The translations under genes were made by a program, and so were the position numbers. A stretch of DNA of 64,000 bases from assembly GCA_016703025.1 (NCBI GenBank), contig JADJCV010000004.1:2545501-2609500 (forward strand), given 5' to 3'. The stretch is from Candidatus Avedoeria danica. GTDB taxonomy: Bacteria; Chloroflexota; Anaerolineae; Epilineales; Epilineaceae. The notes below the pieces were generated by a model that saw nothing but the letters and a program-made list of their open reading frames with translations, did not search any database and was not told the DNA's origin. Below, in pieces: positions 1 through 10,400 of the stretch. How positions within the stretch are numbered: position 1 is the first letter of the stretch; each line of letters opens with the position of its first letter.

Positions 1-3000
1 CTGCTGGCCGATCGGGACGTTGATGTCCGTGAAGTGGTGCGGCACGATCTCGGTCTGATGTGTCTGCCAGCCGTCGCGCGTCCGGACGGCCTCGAGCGCG
101 GGCAGCGACGCCGCGTCGTAGTACGTTTCGCGCAGCTCGGAGAGCAGGCGCGGCTCGTCCGTCTCCTCGATGATCGTCTCGCGCAGCGCCGCAGCCGCGG
201 CCAGCGTGCCGACGCAGCTGTCGAATCGGTCTTGGTCGGCAAACTCGCTGGCCGGCATGCGCTCGACGTCTGTCGCGATCGTGTGCGCCGCGTTGAAGGG
301 CGGCAGGACGCTCATCAGCGCCGGCTGTCCGCCGAGGAAGTAGCCCTGCTGGAAGAGCGAGTCCTGCGGGTTGAAGTAGTTGCCCTTCGGCACCGGGGTG
401 CGGATCGTGAGGAAGCCGAAGAGGTCGTTGCACAGCCCGGCCGTGCCGCTGGAGTACGTCATGACGGCGACGACGTTGTACTCGTGGCCGTCGACGTAGA
501 AGCGCTTGAGGTACCACGGGTCGCCGGGCGTCAGGTCGTGCTGGCTGGCATTGTTGTCGATCGCGCTCCAGGTGTGGCCGAGCGCACGGCCGACGGAGAC
601 CGTGGCCTGACGGAGGGTCGGGTTCACGTCCTCGACGAACAGGAACCAGGCGCCGTCGACTTGGCCAAAGTTGCTGTCGCCGGGGCTGAGCACGGTTACG
701 CTCGTCTGGAAGCGGTCGACGATGACGAGATCGCCGATCTGGAGCGTGCGCGGGCCGCCGATCAGCTCGGGGCGGGCGTTGGCGATCGAGCCGCCGGTGA
801 AGAAGAAGCGCATCGTGATGAGTCCGACCGGGCTGACGCTCTGGAGCGTGCCGAGGTGGTCGAGGAACATCGCACTGTCGGTTTCTGCCGTCGCCGGATC
901 GACATCGATCACAACGCTCTGCGCGCTGAGCACGACCATCTCGTTGCCGTTGAGGGCCGTGCAGTCCTCGTCGAGCGCGTCAACGAGCGCGTCGCCGTCG
1001 AAGTCGGCGATCGGGCCGGGCAGCGGCGCCACCGGGAAGCCGGGCGGCGGCGGCGGGCGGTTGGCCTGCCACGTCGTGTCGAAGAAGTCGTTGACGGTCT
1101 GCTCGGAATGGATGACCGCCGCTTCCTGCTCACCGTCGAAGTTGGCGTCGAAGTTCGTCAGGCCGAAGCCGAACTGGCCGCCGGCCGGCAGCGAGCCGTT
1201 CGAGTTGGGCTTGGGCAGCTCGGACGCGCCCGTGCCGATCGGGAACGCGATCCGGCTCGTACCGGCCGGGACGCCGATGGGCGTGTCGAACACGTCCATC
1301 ATCATGTAGGTGAACTCCTGCACGACGGCCGGGAACGTGAGGTCCCGCTCGCAGTTGTCGGCCTCCCGGATCTTCGTGACGTAGTTCGGGTCGTAGTACA
1401 GGCGGTGGTAGACCTTCTCACGCGCGTTCTGGGCGCCGTTGGAGATCTGCTGGTAGAGGAAGCGCAGGTCCTCGCCGAAGTTCTGGAACTCGTCCAGATA
1501 GGACGGGTTGAACGTGAGAGTGTCGACGTCCGGCGCATGCGGGTGCTGCGGGTTGAACGGGGCGAACGGATCGGTGTAGGGCAGCACCTCGACGGGGTAG
1601 TTCGCCCCGCCGAACGTGTCGGTGATCGCCGCGAGGTCGCCCGGGCCGAAGACGATGCCGGGGCGGTCGAGGACAGAGCCACAGCTGTCCGGGCACTCGG
1701 CGAACCCGCCGTACACCCGCACACCGCGGCCGTCGAGGGTCATCTTGCGCGCGTCGTCCGGATCGTACTGGAAGCTGACGCGCCGCGTCGCGCCGTAGCC
1801 CGTCACGGGCTCGGTGGCAGTGATGGCCTGCGTGCCCGTCAGGTCGGTCGTTAGATCGACCGGCGGGAACGGCGGGATGTTGCTGGAGACCGGGCCGTCC
1901 GGCATCGTCCACGTGCGGTAGCGCGCGGTGCGCGTCGTGAAGCCCGAGGTAACGTAGTAGTTGTCGGGATCGCAGCCAAGGCCGGCGCTGTCCGGCTGGT
2001 TGGGCAGGTAGAACTCGGTGTAGTGCCACGGCCGGGTGAAGATCTGCTCGTTGTAGAAGAAGGGGTCGACGGCGCCGAGGTCGGGCCCGGCGATGTCGTT
2101 CGTGGCGCCGACCTTCTCCTTCAACTGCCCGACGAAGCTCGGGTTCGTCGCCTCTTCGGTGTAGAACCAGCGCGTGGCGAGCAGTTCGGCCTGGCTGTCG
2201 TACGGGCCAACGGGGCGCTCCGGGAAGCGGCCGAAATACGGCAGCGGGTCCTCGGCGTTCATGATCGGCGGCACGGGGCCGATCGGGCCGCCCATGTAGA
2301 GGATGTCGGGACGCGGCAGCGGGCCGTCGGCCGGGTCGAACGGGCACGGGTCGAACGGGTCGAGCGGGTTCACGTCCTCGAGGATCGTGTGCTCGTGGTT
2401 GAACGGCGGCGGGAGCACGAGCGGCTCCTCGGGCGCGTACGGCTCGAGGCGGACGGAATGCTGTTCGATCGTCACCGCCACCTTGGGCAGCGGCGCGCGC
2501 AGCGTGATGTACTGGAACGTCGTCGGGCTGCAGCTCATGAGCGCGACGACGTTGTACTCGTGGCCGTCGACGTAGAAACGCTTGAGGAAGTACGGGCCGC
2601 CGGCCGAGAGGTTCGGCTGGTTGGCCGCGTTCTCCATCGACGCGCACGGCGCGCCGAGCGCCCGGCCGATCATGAGCGAGGCGGAGCGATCGGCCTGGTC
2701 GACGGACAGGACGTGGACGAACCACGGGCCGCCCGGCACGGTGCCGAGGTTGTTGCCGCCGACGCCGATCGAGGTGAACACGGGCCCGTTCTCGCCGGCC
2801 AGGATCGTCGAGCCGACGCCGACCGAGCGAACGCCGATCAGGCGCGGCACGAGGTCGCCGGTGTACCAGATCTCGAGTGTGGCCGAGCCGCTGCCGGCGG
2901 TGCGAACGCGGACGAAGTGATCCAGGAACTGAAGAGTCTGGCCGGGGCCGACGGACTGCGTGTCCAGCGTGAACACGGCGAGCTCGTCGCAGTTCAGCGG

Positions 3001-4059
3001 GATGCCGTCCGGGTTCAGGTTGTCCACGAGGCCGTCGCCGTCAAAGTCGATCGTCTGGCCGAGCTCGGCGGCGAGCGTGACCTCGGAGTGAACACGGACT
3101 TGGTCGAGCGTGCCGTCGAAGTTCGCGTCCAAGCTCGTAAGGCCGCGGCCGGTCAGCGGTCCGGCCGGGTTCAGCTGGTTGTCGAACGTGCCGACCGGGA
3201 AGATGATGCTCGTCTGTCCCGCCGTACCGCACGCCGGCCGCGGGGCGGAGTCGTCCAAGTTGGCGCCGGTGGGGTTGGCGCGGGGCAGCTCGTTGTCGAG
3301 CAGCATGTACGTCATCTCGGTCATGATCGCCGGGTACCACTCGTCGGCGTTCGTCGGGAGCGGGTTCGCCGGCGCGTCCGGGATGCCGTCGTTGTTGTTG
3401 TCCGTCAGGCAGTCGTCGCTGTTCAGGTCCTTGTCCAAGTGGGTCGGCTCGTACCAGTGGCGCAGCCAGACCTTCTCGGAGCCGTTCACGCCGCCGGCGC
3501 GGATATTCGCCACCGCCGAGATCTCGTCCGGCCCGCCGAGGCAGTTCCACTCGGCCTGCAGCGCCGGGTCATTCAACCGTTCCGAGATCCAGGCCGGGTC
3601 CCACGTGACGTAGTCGAACGGCGGCGCCTGGTCGGACAGCGGGCTGAACGGGCCGCGCGGGTCCGTGTATGGCCGGTCCTCCGGCACGTTGCCCGTGTTC
3701 GGGTCGATGACGGCGTTGTCGCCCGCCGAGGCGGCGCCGTTGCCGCCGGGGTTATTGCAGTTCGAGCAAACGCTCGTGTTGCCGTAGAGGCGCAGCGTCG
3801 ACAGGTTGGACGCCTGGGCGAGGGGGGCCTGCGCGGGGGCGGCCGCCGGTGCGGCCACCGGCGCCTGGGCGGGCGCGGCCTGCACCTGGCCCGAGCGCAC
3901 GCCAAGCGCCATCGCCGCGAGGACGATGAAGACGGAGACGAGGGATTGGGCGATGCGGGCGATGGGGGGGACGGCAGTGGTTGGGACGATGTGGTGCGGG
4001 ACGATGCTTGGGGAAGCGTCCACAGGGCGGGGGGAGCGGTCACGGCGGTGACAAGACAT
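1..4059 (-). CDS. Giant secreted surface protein, paralogue of the neighbouring 3439-aa protein (C-terminus off the left edge)
   Basis: An uninterrupted minus-strand frame of 1353 codons runs off the left edge, so the C-terminus is missing. Start: ATG at 4059 has GGAG six bases upstream; an in-frame ATG at 4071 has no ribosome site. A basic N-terminus with a hydrophobic stretch (about residues 33-50) and an Ala/Pro-rich segment reads as a signal peptide. The mature part contains two related modules, from about residue 88 (LRLYGNTSVC) and about residue 778 (VRVYGGFAEC). Both share the motifs RFYVDGHEYNVVA and EKV(W/Y)xRxxYxP. It aligns closely throughout with the N-terminal ~1300 residues of the gene at 4470-14789, for example the shared EPTHLDKDLNSDDCLTD. 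I recognise no enzymatic domain. By analogy the missing part probably holds DUF11 repeats. A cell-surface or extracellular structural role is inferred. Confidence 0.85.
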   Translation of the reverse strand, partial: MSCHRRDRSPRPVDASPSIVPHHIVPTTAVPPIARIAQSLVSVFIVLAAMALGVRSGQVQAAPAQAPVAAPAAAPAQAPLAQASNLSTLRLYGNTSVCSNCNNPGGNGAASAGDNAVIDPNTGNVPEDRPYTDPRGPFSPLSDQAPPFDYVTWDPAWISERLNDPALQAEWNCLGGPDEISAVANIRAGGVNGSEKVWLRHWYEPTHLDKDLNSDDCLTDNNNDGIPDAPANPLPTNADEWYPAIMTEMTYMLLDNELPRANPTGANLDDSAPRPACGTAGQTSIIFPVGTFDNQLNPAGPLTGRGLTSLDANFDGTLDQVRVHSEVTLAAELGQTIDFDGDGLVDNLNPDGIPLNCDELAVFTLDTQSVGPGQTLQFLDHFVRVRTAGSGSATLEIWYTGDLVPRLIGVRSVGVGSTILAGENGPVFTSIGVGGNNLGTVPGGPWFVHVLSVDQADRSASLMIGRALGAPCASMENAANQPNLSAGGPYFLKRFYVDGHEYNVVALMSCSPTTFQYITLRAPLPKVAVTIEQHSVRLEPYAPEEPLVLPPPFNHEHTILEDVNPLDPFDPCPFDPADGPLPRPDILYMGGPIGPVPPIMNAEDPLPYFGRFPERPVGPYDSQAELLATRWFYTEEATNPSFVGQLKEKVGATNDIAGPDLGAVDPFFYNEQIFTRPWHYTEFYLPNQPDSAGLGCDPDNYYVTSGFTTRTARYRTWTMPDGPVSSNIPPFPPVDLTTDLTGTQAITATEPVTGYGATRRVSFQYDPDDARKMTLDGRGVRVYGGFAECPDSCGSVLDRPGIVFGPGDLAAITDTFGGANYPVEVLPYTDPFAPFNPQHPHAPDVDTLTFNPSYLDEFQNFGEDLRFLYQQISNGAQNAREKVYHRLYYDPNYVTKIREADNCERDLTFPAVVQEFTYMMMDVFDTPIGVPAGTSRIAFPIGTGASELPKPNSNGSLPAGGQFGFGLTNFDANFDGEQEAAVIHSEQTVNDFFDTTWQANRPPPPPGFPVAPLPGPIADFDGDALVDALDEDCTALNGNEMVVLSAQSVVIDVDPATAETDSAMFLDHLGTLQSVSPVGLITMRFFFTGGSIANARPELIGGPRTLQIGDLVIVDRFQTSVTVLSPGDSNFGQVDGAWFLFVEDVNPTLRQATVSVGRALGHTWSAIDNNASQHDLTPGDPWYLKRFYVDGHEYNVVAVMTYSSGTAGLCNDLFGFLTIRTPVPKGNYFNPQDSLFQQGYFLGGQPALMSVLPPFNAAHTIATDVERMPASEFADQDRFDSCVGTLAAAAALRETIIEETDEPRLLSELRETYYDAASLPALEAVRTRDGWQTHQTEIVPHHFTDINVPIGQQ

Positions 4060-4071
4060 CCTCGACTCCAT

Positions 4072-4361
4072 GACGAGAGCGCTTGCAGGCGTGCCCCGTG
4101 GGGAGGGGGCGGGCTATGCAGCTGGGGCGATCAAACAGGCTGGCGGGGAAATACAGCGCAGAAACGAAGACAGCCCTGGGGTGGACGACGGATGGTACAC
4201 GGTGGTATCGGGGGCGGCAAACGCCGCCTGCCGACTGGCCCAACGCCCCCCGCCGCCGAACCCGCGCCTCCCCGCGGCCGGCAGACGACCCCTTGTACCT
4301 CGAATAGGACGCGGGGCGACGGGATCTGGTTACGGTGAACGTGCCGGGCTGCCGTTGGAAG
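4072..4361. other. Intergenic region between the two giant paralogues
   Basis: About 290 bases with no convincing gene. It must hold any promoter of the minus-strand gene starting at 4059, but I see no clear -35/-10 pair. The stretch next to the upstream gene holds that gene's terminator (separate entry). Confidence 0.5.
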
Positions 4362-4395
4362 AACGAGAGGCGGGCCCGAAAGCCCGCCCCTCGTT
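4362..4395 (-). terminator. Rho-independent terminator of the 3439-aa gene
   Basis: Fourteen-base stem (AACGAGGGGCGGGC read on the minus strand, one G-T type mismatch) with the loop TTTCGG, followed by CTTCC. It lies about 75 bases after the stop codon at 4470. Confidence 0.75.
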
Positions 4396-4469
4396 GCTTC
4401 AACCTGTCCTCGCCATTGCCGCCACGGTCGCCGCCCGCTGCGGCCCAACCAAGGCGCCGTATTGCGGCG

Positions 4470-7400
4470 TCAGCGCACCGCGTGCCCGCGATAGAGCGCC
4501 GGCAACAGCGCCCGACCGACGAACGCGTTGCGGTCCAGCACCGCCTCGATCTTCTGCCCGTCGATCTTCGTCTCGATCGCGTTGCCGCTCGGATCGGCGA
4601 GCAGCGCGCTGTCGACGTTCCAGGCGCTGTCCACCGAGTCCTTCAGGACCTCGAACTGGATCGTGAAGAGCACGACGTCGCCGTACAGGCCGTTGGCCGG
4701 CCGCATCCGGGCGGCGGCGAAGCGAATCTCGCCGGCCGGGTCGACGACGTTCATCGCGACGAACGACGGCCCGTCCGTCTGCCATGCCGCGCCGGGCTTC
4801 ACCTGGACGCCGCTGCCCTCGAGGGCGTCGATGACCTTGACCTTCTGGGTGTCGAAGCGGACCTTGATGTCCGCGCCGTACATGTTCCAGACGCCCTTGG
4901 CCACGACGTCGACGGCGACGGTCTCCTCGTCGACCGCCCGGACGCTGAGCGCGACGTCCGTCGGCCCATCCGGCCGCTCGGCGGGCGCACCCTCGGGCAG
5001 GCCGGTGGCGCGGAGGACGGCCGTCGGCAGCACACCGCGCAGCGCCTTGGCCACCGCACGCTCCGTTGCGGGCGCGGTCGGATCGCTGAAGAACGCGGCG
5101 CCGTTCTCCTCGCCGTTGTAGCCGAACGGCACCGCGCCGCTCCGCCCGTAGTTCGTGCCGACGAGGACGAGGTCGAACAGGTTCACCTCGTGGTCGGCGT
5201 TGCAGTCGGCGCGGATGTCGGACGGCGGCGAGGTGCGGTAGTTCGCCCCGACGCGGACGAGGTCGAAGAGGTTGATGTTCGTGTTGTTGTCCGTGTCGCC
5301 GCCGGGCAGGGACGTGAACGGCAGGTCGAACGGCTGGCCGCCCGACACCCGGAACATCTGGTCGGCGCCGAGGTAGCACGCTGCGTCGGCGCTGAGGCGA
5401 TGCTCGCCCTTCGGCACGCCGCAGATGCTGAAGTAGCCGTTCGGTCCCGAGACGCCGGCCGGCACGCCGTCCACGTACACGACGGCGCCGGTGTGGTCAC
5501 TGCGCCCCTGCAGGTTCATGTACCCGCGGATGCAACTCGTCTTCTCCGCCGGCTGCGGTGCCGTCGTGCAGCCGTCCGTCGGCACGCTGGCCGCCGAGAC
5601 CTGACCGGTCACCGCGTCGCGGGCCGACACGCGGAACGTGTAGGACGTGTTGGCCAGGAGATCCGGCGTCTGGTAGCTGTAGGCCGTGCCGGTGCCGACC
5701 TGCGTCGTGCTCGGCACCGTGGCCAGCGGGATGTACGACGATCCGTTGAAGCTCACCTCGACGTTGAACTCCGTCTCGAAGTTCGAGCTGTCGACCCAGG
5801 TCACGCGGATCTGCGCACCACCGGGCAGGACGTTGCAGGCGGCGTTCAACGGCGGCGGCGGTGCGGCGGTGACGGTGAACGTCGCCGCCGACGTGTTGTT
5901 CGCCGCGTTCGGGTCGGGCGTCTGCGCCGCGACGTGGGCGGTGTTGGTCACCTGCATCCCAGCCGCAACGTTGGGGCCGATCCGGACAACCACCTGGAAC
6001 GTGCGCGTCTGGCCGCTGTTCACCGTCCCGAGGTTGCACGTCAGGGTCTGGCCTGCGATCTGACAGCCGGTCGTGTTGCTCTCATGGGTCACCTGCGCCG
6101 GCAGCTGATCCGTGACGACGACGTTCGTCGCCGCGCCGGGGCCGGCGTTGTGAACCGTGAAGTCGTACGTCACGAGGCCGCCCTGCTGGGCCGGCGACGC
6201 GCCGTTGACCGCCTTGGTGATCCGGACGTCGGCCGCCTGCGCGACGGTGATCTGGACCAGCACGCTGTCGTTGTTGTTCGCCGGCACCGGATCCGTGGCC
6301 GGGGAGCTGACGGACGCCGAGTTCGTCACCGTGCCCGAAGCGCCTGCCCCGACGCCGGCCGTCACCTGGATCGTGGCGAAACCGCCGGCCTGGATCGACG
6401 GGATCGTGCACGTGAGCGTCTGGCCGCTGACGTTGCAGCCGGCGCTGTTGCTGACGTGCGTCAGGCCGGGCGGCAGCGTGTCCACCACCGTCACCGGACC
6501 GGTGTTGGACGGGCCGAGGTTGTCCACCTGCAGGCCGAACACCACCTGGCCGCCAGCCGTCACGATCGCCGGGTTCGCGCTCTTCTCGATGCTCAGGTCC
6601 GCCACGCGGCGCGCCGTCACGGTGTTGTTCACCTGGTTGTTGTTCGGATCCGTGTCCGGCGACGACGTCGCGACGGCGGCGGTGTTCACGAACTGCTGGC
6701 CCTGCGTGGCCGACGCCGGGATCGCGACGTTCACGTGGATCGTGCGCGACGAGTCGTCCGCGACGCTGCCGAGGTTGCACGTGAGCGTCTGCCCAGCCGC
6801 GGTGCAGCCGCCGTCGTTGTCGACGAGGCTCGTCCCGGCGGGCAGGTTGTCGGTGAGGACGACGTTGTTCGCCGTGCCTGGGCCGAGGTTCGTGACGACC
6901 AGCGTGTACTGGATCGTCGTCCCGGCCACCGGCTGCGAATCAGAGGCCGTCTTCTGCACCGCCAGGTTGACGTTCTGGCTGGGCGTCTCGACGACGAGCG
7001 CGACGGTGTCGCTGTTGTTCGCCGGCGCCGGATCGGGCGTGCCGCTCGTGACCGTCGCCGTGTTCGAGAACTGCGTGCCCGCTGCGAGCCCCGCACCGAC
7101 CGTCACCGGGATCTGGATGACGACCGTCGTGCCGTTGGCGACGTTGCCGAGGTTGCACGTCACCGTGCCGGCGGCCAGGCTGCAGGCCGGCGGGAGCGTG
7201 CCCGCCGTGACCTGCGCCGGCAGCGTGTCCGCCACGACGACGTTCTGCGCGGCGGCCGGGCCGTTGTTCGTGACCTTGAGTTCGAACGTGATCGCCTCGC
7301 CCGACAGCGGCGTCGGGTCGGAGGCCGTCTTGTCGATCGCCAGGTCGGCATCGTTCGTCGGCTGGGACACGATGACGAAGGCGCTGTCGGCGTTGTCGGT

Positions 7401-10400
7401 GGCGTCGGGATCGGGCTCGGACGACGTCGCGCTGGCGTTGTTCGTCAGCACGGTGCCCGGCTGCACGTTCTGGCCGACCTGCGCGACGATCGTGACCGTC
7501 TTCGACTGGCCGTTCGTAAGCGGCCCGATGTTGCAGCCGGCAGCCAGCGCGGCCGCGCCGCACGTCTGGTTGTCGGAGACGTAGGTCATCCCGCTGGGCA
7601 GCGCGTCGGTGAGCGTGACGGTGGCCGCGTCGGACGGGCCGCTGTTCTTCACCTGGACGGAGAAAGTGACCTGCCCGCCGGGCGACGGCTGGACGTTCGA
7701 GGCGTCCTTGTCGACGCTGATGTCGGCGCTGCGGACGGCGTCAACGGTCACATCGTCCTGGTTGTTGCCCGGGTTCGGGTCTTCGACGAGCTCGGCGTCG
7801 GGCACGTCAGCGTCGTTGGCCGCCACCAGCGAACCGCTGAGGGCGACGCTGGCGACGTTCGTGAGCTGGGCGCCGTTCGGGACATTGGCGTTGATCAGGA
7901 CGTTGATCGTGAACAGCCGCGATTGCCCGCTGTTCAGCGCACCAAGGTTGCACGTGAGCGTCTGCGGCGGGCCCTGGACACAGGCCGATGTGGCGCCCGG
8001 TCCGGCCGTGTCGCTCTGGTAGGCCATCCCTGCCGGCAGGTTGTCGGTGACGACGACGCCGGGCGCGTTCGCCGGGCCGAGGTTCTCGATAAGCAGGTTG
8101 AAAGTGTGCATCGTGCCCGGGGTGACCGTCACCGTGGGCGTGGTCTTCGTGAGTCGCAGGTCGGCGCCCAGACTGACCCCTGTCACCGTTGTCGTCGCAC
8201 TGTCGCTGTTGTTGCCGGGCGTCGAGTCGACGGTGGCCGAAGAGACGGCGGCGCTGTTCACGAGCTGCGTGCCTGCGGCGACGCCGGCGTCGACGGCAAC
8301 GATGATGTTGAACTGCGCCGACTGGCCGGAGAGCAGGTTGCCCAGCGCGCAAAGCCGCGTCGAGCCGCCGCCAGACGTGCAGCCGTTCGGGTTGCTCGTC
8401 GAGACGAACGTCGTGCCGAGCGGCAGGACGTCGTTCACCAGGACGCTGTTCGCCGTGTTCGGGCCGTTGTTCTCGATCGTCAGCTGGTAGGCCAACTGCT
8501 GCCCGGCCAAGATCTGGGCCGGCGCGGTCTTGTCGATCTCCAGGTCGGCCGATGTCCCGCTTGGCGGCGTGATCGTCGTCTGCGCCGAGGCGTTGTTGTT
8601 GCCCGCCACCGGGTCGGGCGTCGACGACGTGGCCGAAGCGGTGTTCGTCAACGTCGTGTTCGCCTGGCCGATCGTCGTCTGGATCGTCACGACGACGCCC
8701 GCCGAACCGCCGGAGACGATGTTGCCCATCACGCACTGCAGGTTGGACGACGCCGGCGGGTTCAGGCTGCACACGGCCGGGCTGCTGCTGATGAACGTCG
8801 TCCCGGCCGGCAGCGTGTCGTTCAGCGTCACGCCCGTCGCGGTGCTCGGGCCGGCGTTGTTCACGGCCAGCGTGTAGTTGATCGTGTTGCCGGCCTGCGT
8901 CGTCGACGGCCCGGTCTTGGTCAGCGAGAGGTCGGCCGACGAAGCGCCGCCGACGGTCGTCGTCGTCGTGCTGCTGCTGTTGCCGCCGTCCGGGTCGGGC
9001 GTGTCGCTGTCGACGGTGGCGATGTTCACAAGCTGGGTGCCCTGCGCCAGCCCGCCGACGGTCACGGTGATCGTGAACGTGCGCGTCGCGCCGGCGGCGA
9101 TGTCGCCGAGCGTGCACGTGAGCGTGCCGACCGGCGCCTGGACGCAGCCACCCGTGTCGGAGACATAGGTGACGCCGGCCGGCAGCGTGTCGACGACGAC
9201 GACGTTCAGCGCGTTCGACGGGCCGGCGTTGAGGACGTTGATCGTGTACACCAGCGACCCGCCGGGCACGACACTCGGCGGCGCCGACTTCGTGATCCGC
9301 AGGTCGGCGCTTGTGACGGCCACGACGGTTGCCGACGACGTGTTGTTCGCCGGCACCGGGTCGGATACGCCGGCGGCGCTGACGACGGCGGTGTTGTTCA
9401 GGCTCGCCCCCGGCGCGATGTCGGCATTGATCTTGGCCACGATGTGGAACGTGCGCGAGCCGCCAGAGGCGATGGCCCCGAGGCTGCACGTCAGCGTGCC
9501 GGGCGGAGCCTGCACGCAGCCCGCATCATCGGAGACGTACGTCATTCCGGCCGGCAGGACGTCCGTCACCTGGGCGTTCGCGACGGCGCTCGGGCCGAAG
9601 TTGGAGGCCACCAGCGTGAACGTCACGTTGCCGCCGGCGACGTAAGGGCCGGCCGAGGCCGTCTTCTCCAGCCGGAGGTCGGCCGCGGCGGCGACGATGA
9701 CCGCCGCCTGCGCCTGGTTGTTGCCGAGCGTCGGATCCGGCGTGTTCGACTGGACCGCGGCGTTGTTCGTCAGGATCGTGCCGGTCAGTGCGCCCGGCGC
9801 CACCTGGACGGTGATCGCCACGCCGGCCGACGCGCCGGCGGCCAGCGTGCCGATCGTGCAGTTGATCGTGTTCGGCGGGCCCTGGACGCACGCGCCGTTC
9901 GAGGCGACGTAGATCAGCCCGACGGGCAGCGTGTCGATGATGTGGACGTTTGTGGCGTCCGAAGGCCCGTTGTTCGTGACCAGGAGCTGGAAGACCACCT
10001 GGTCGCCCGGGCGCGGCGTGATGATCGACGCGCTCTTGGCGATCGCCAGGTCGGCCGCGCGTGTCGTCGTGACGACGGCGGTGGCCGAGTTGTTCGCCAG
10101 GTTCGGGTCGAGCGTGCTCGTCGATGACACCGTGGCGGTGTTCACGAGGACCGTCCCGACCGGGATCTCCATGTCCAGCCGCACCGTGACGGTGAAGGAG
10201 CGCGTCTGGCCGACGGCGATGCTGCCGAACGTGCACGTGAGCGTCCCCACCGGACCCTCGACGCAGCCGTCCGTGTCGGAGACGTACGTCACGCCGTCGG
10301 GCAGGATGTCGCGGACCGTGACGTCGGTGACCGCGTCCGGGCCGTTGTTCGTGACCGAGATCGTGTAGACGAGCTCGCCGCCGGCCACCGGGGCCGCCGT

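Noticed and set aside
4799..5500. Extra minus-strand small frames inside the cohesin/dockerin region
   Set aside because: Arg/Pro/Ser-rich frame-shifted readings of the giant gene.
4335..10127. Very long plus-strand frame opposite the DUF11 gene
   Set aside because: Its product is extremely Arg/Val/Asp/Gly-rich with no domain, as expected for the antisense of a GC-rich gene; the minus strand encodes clear DUF11 repeats.
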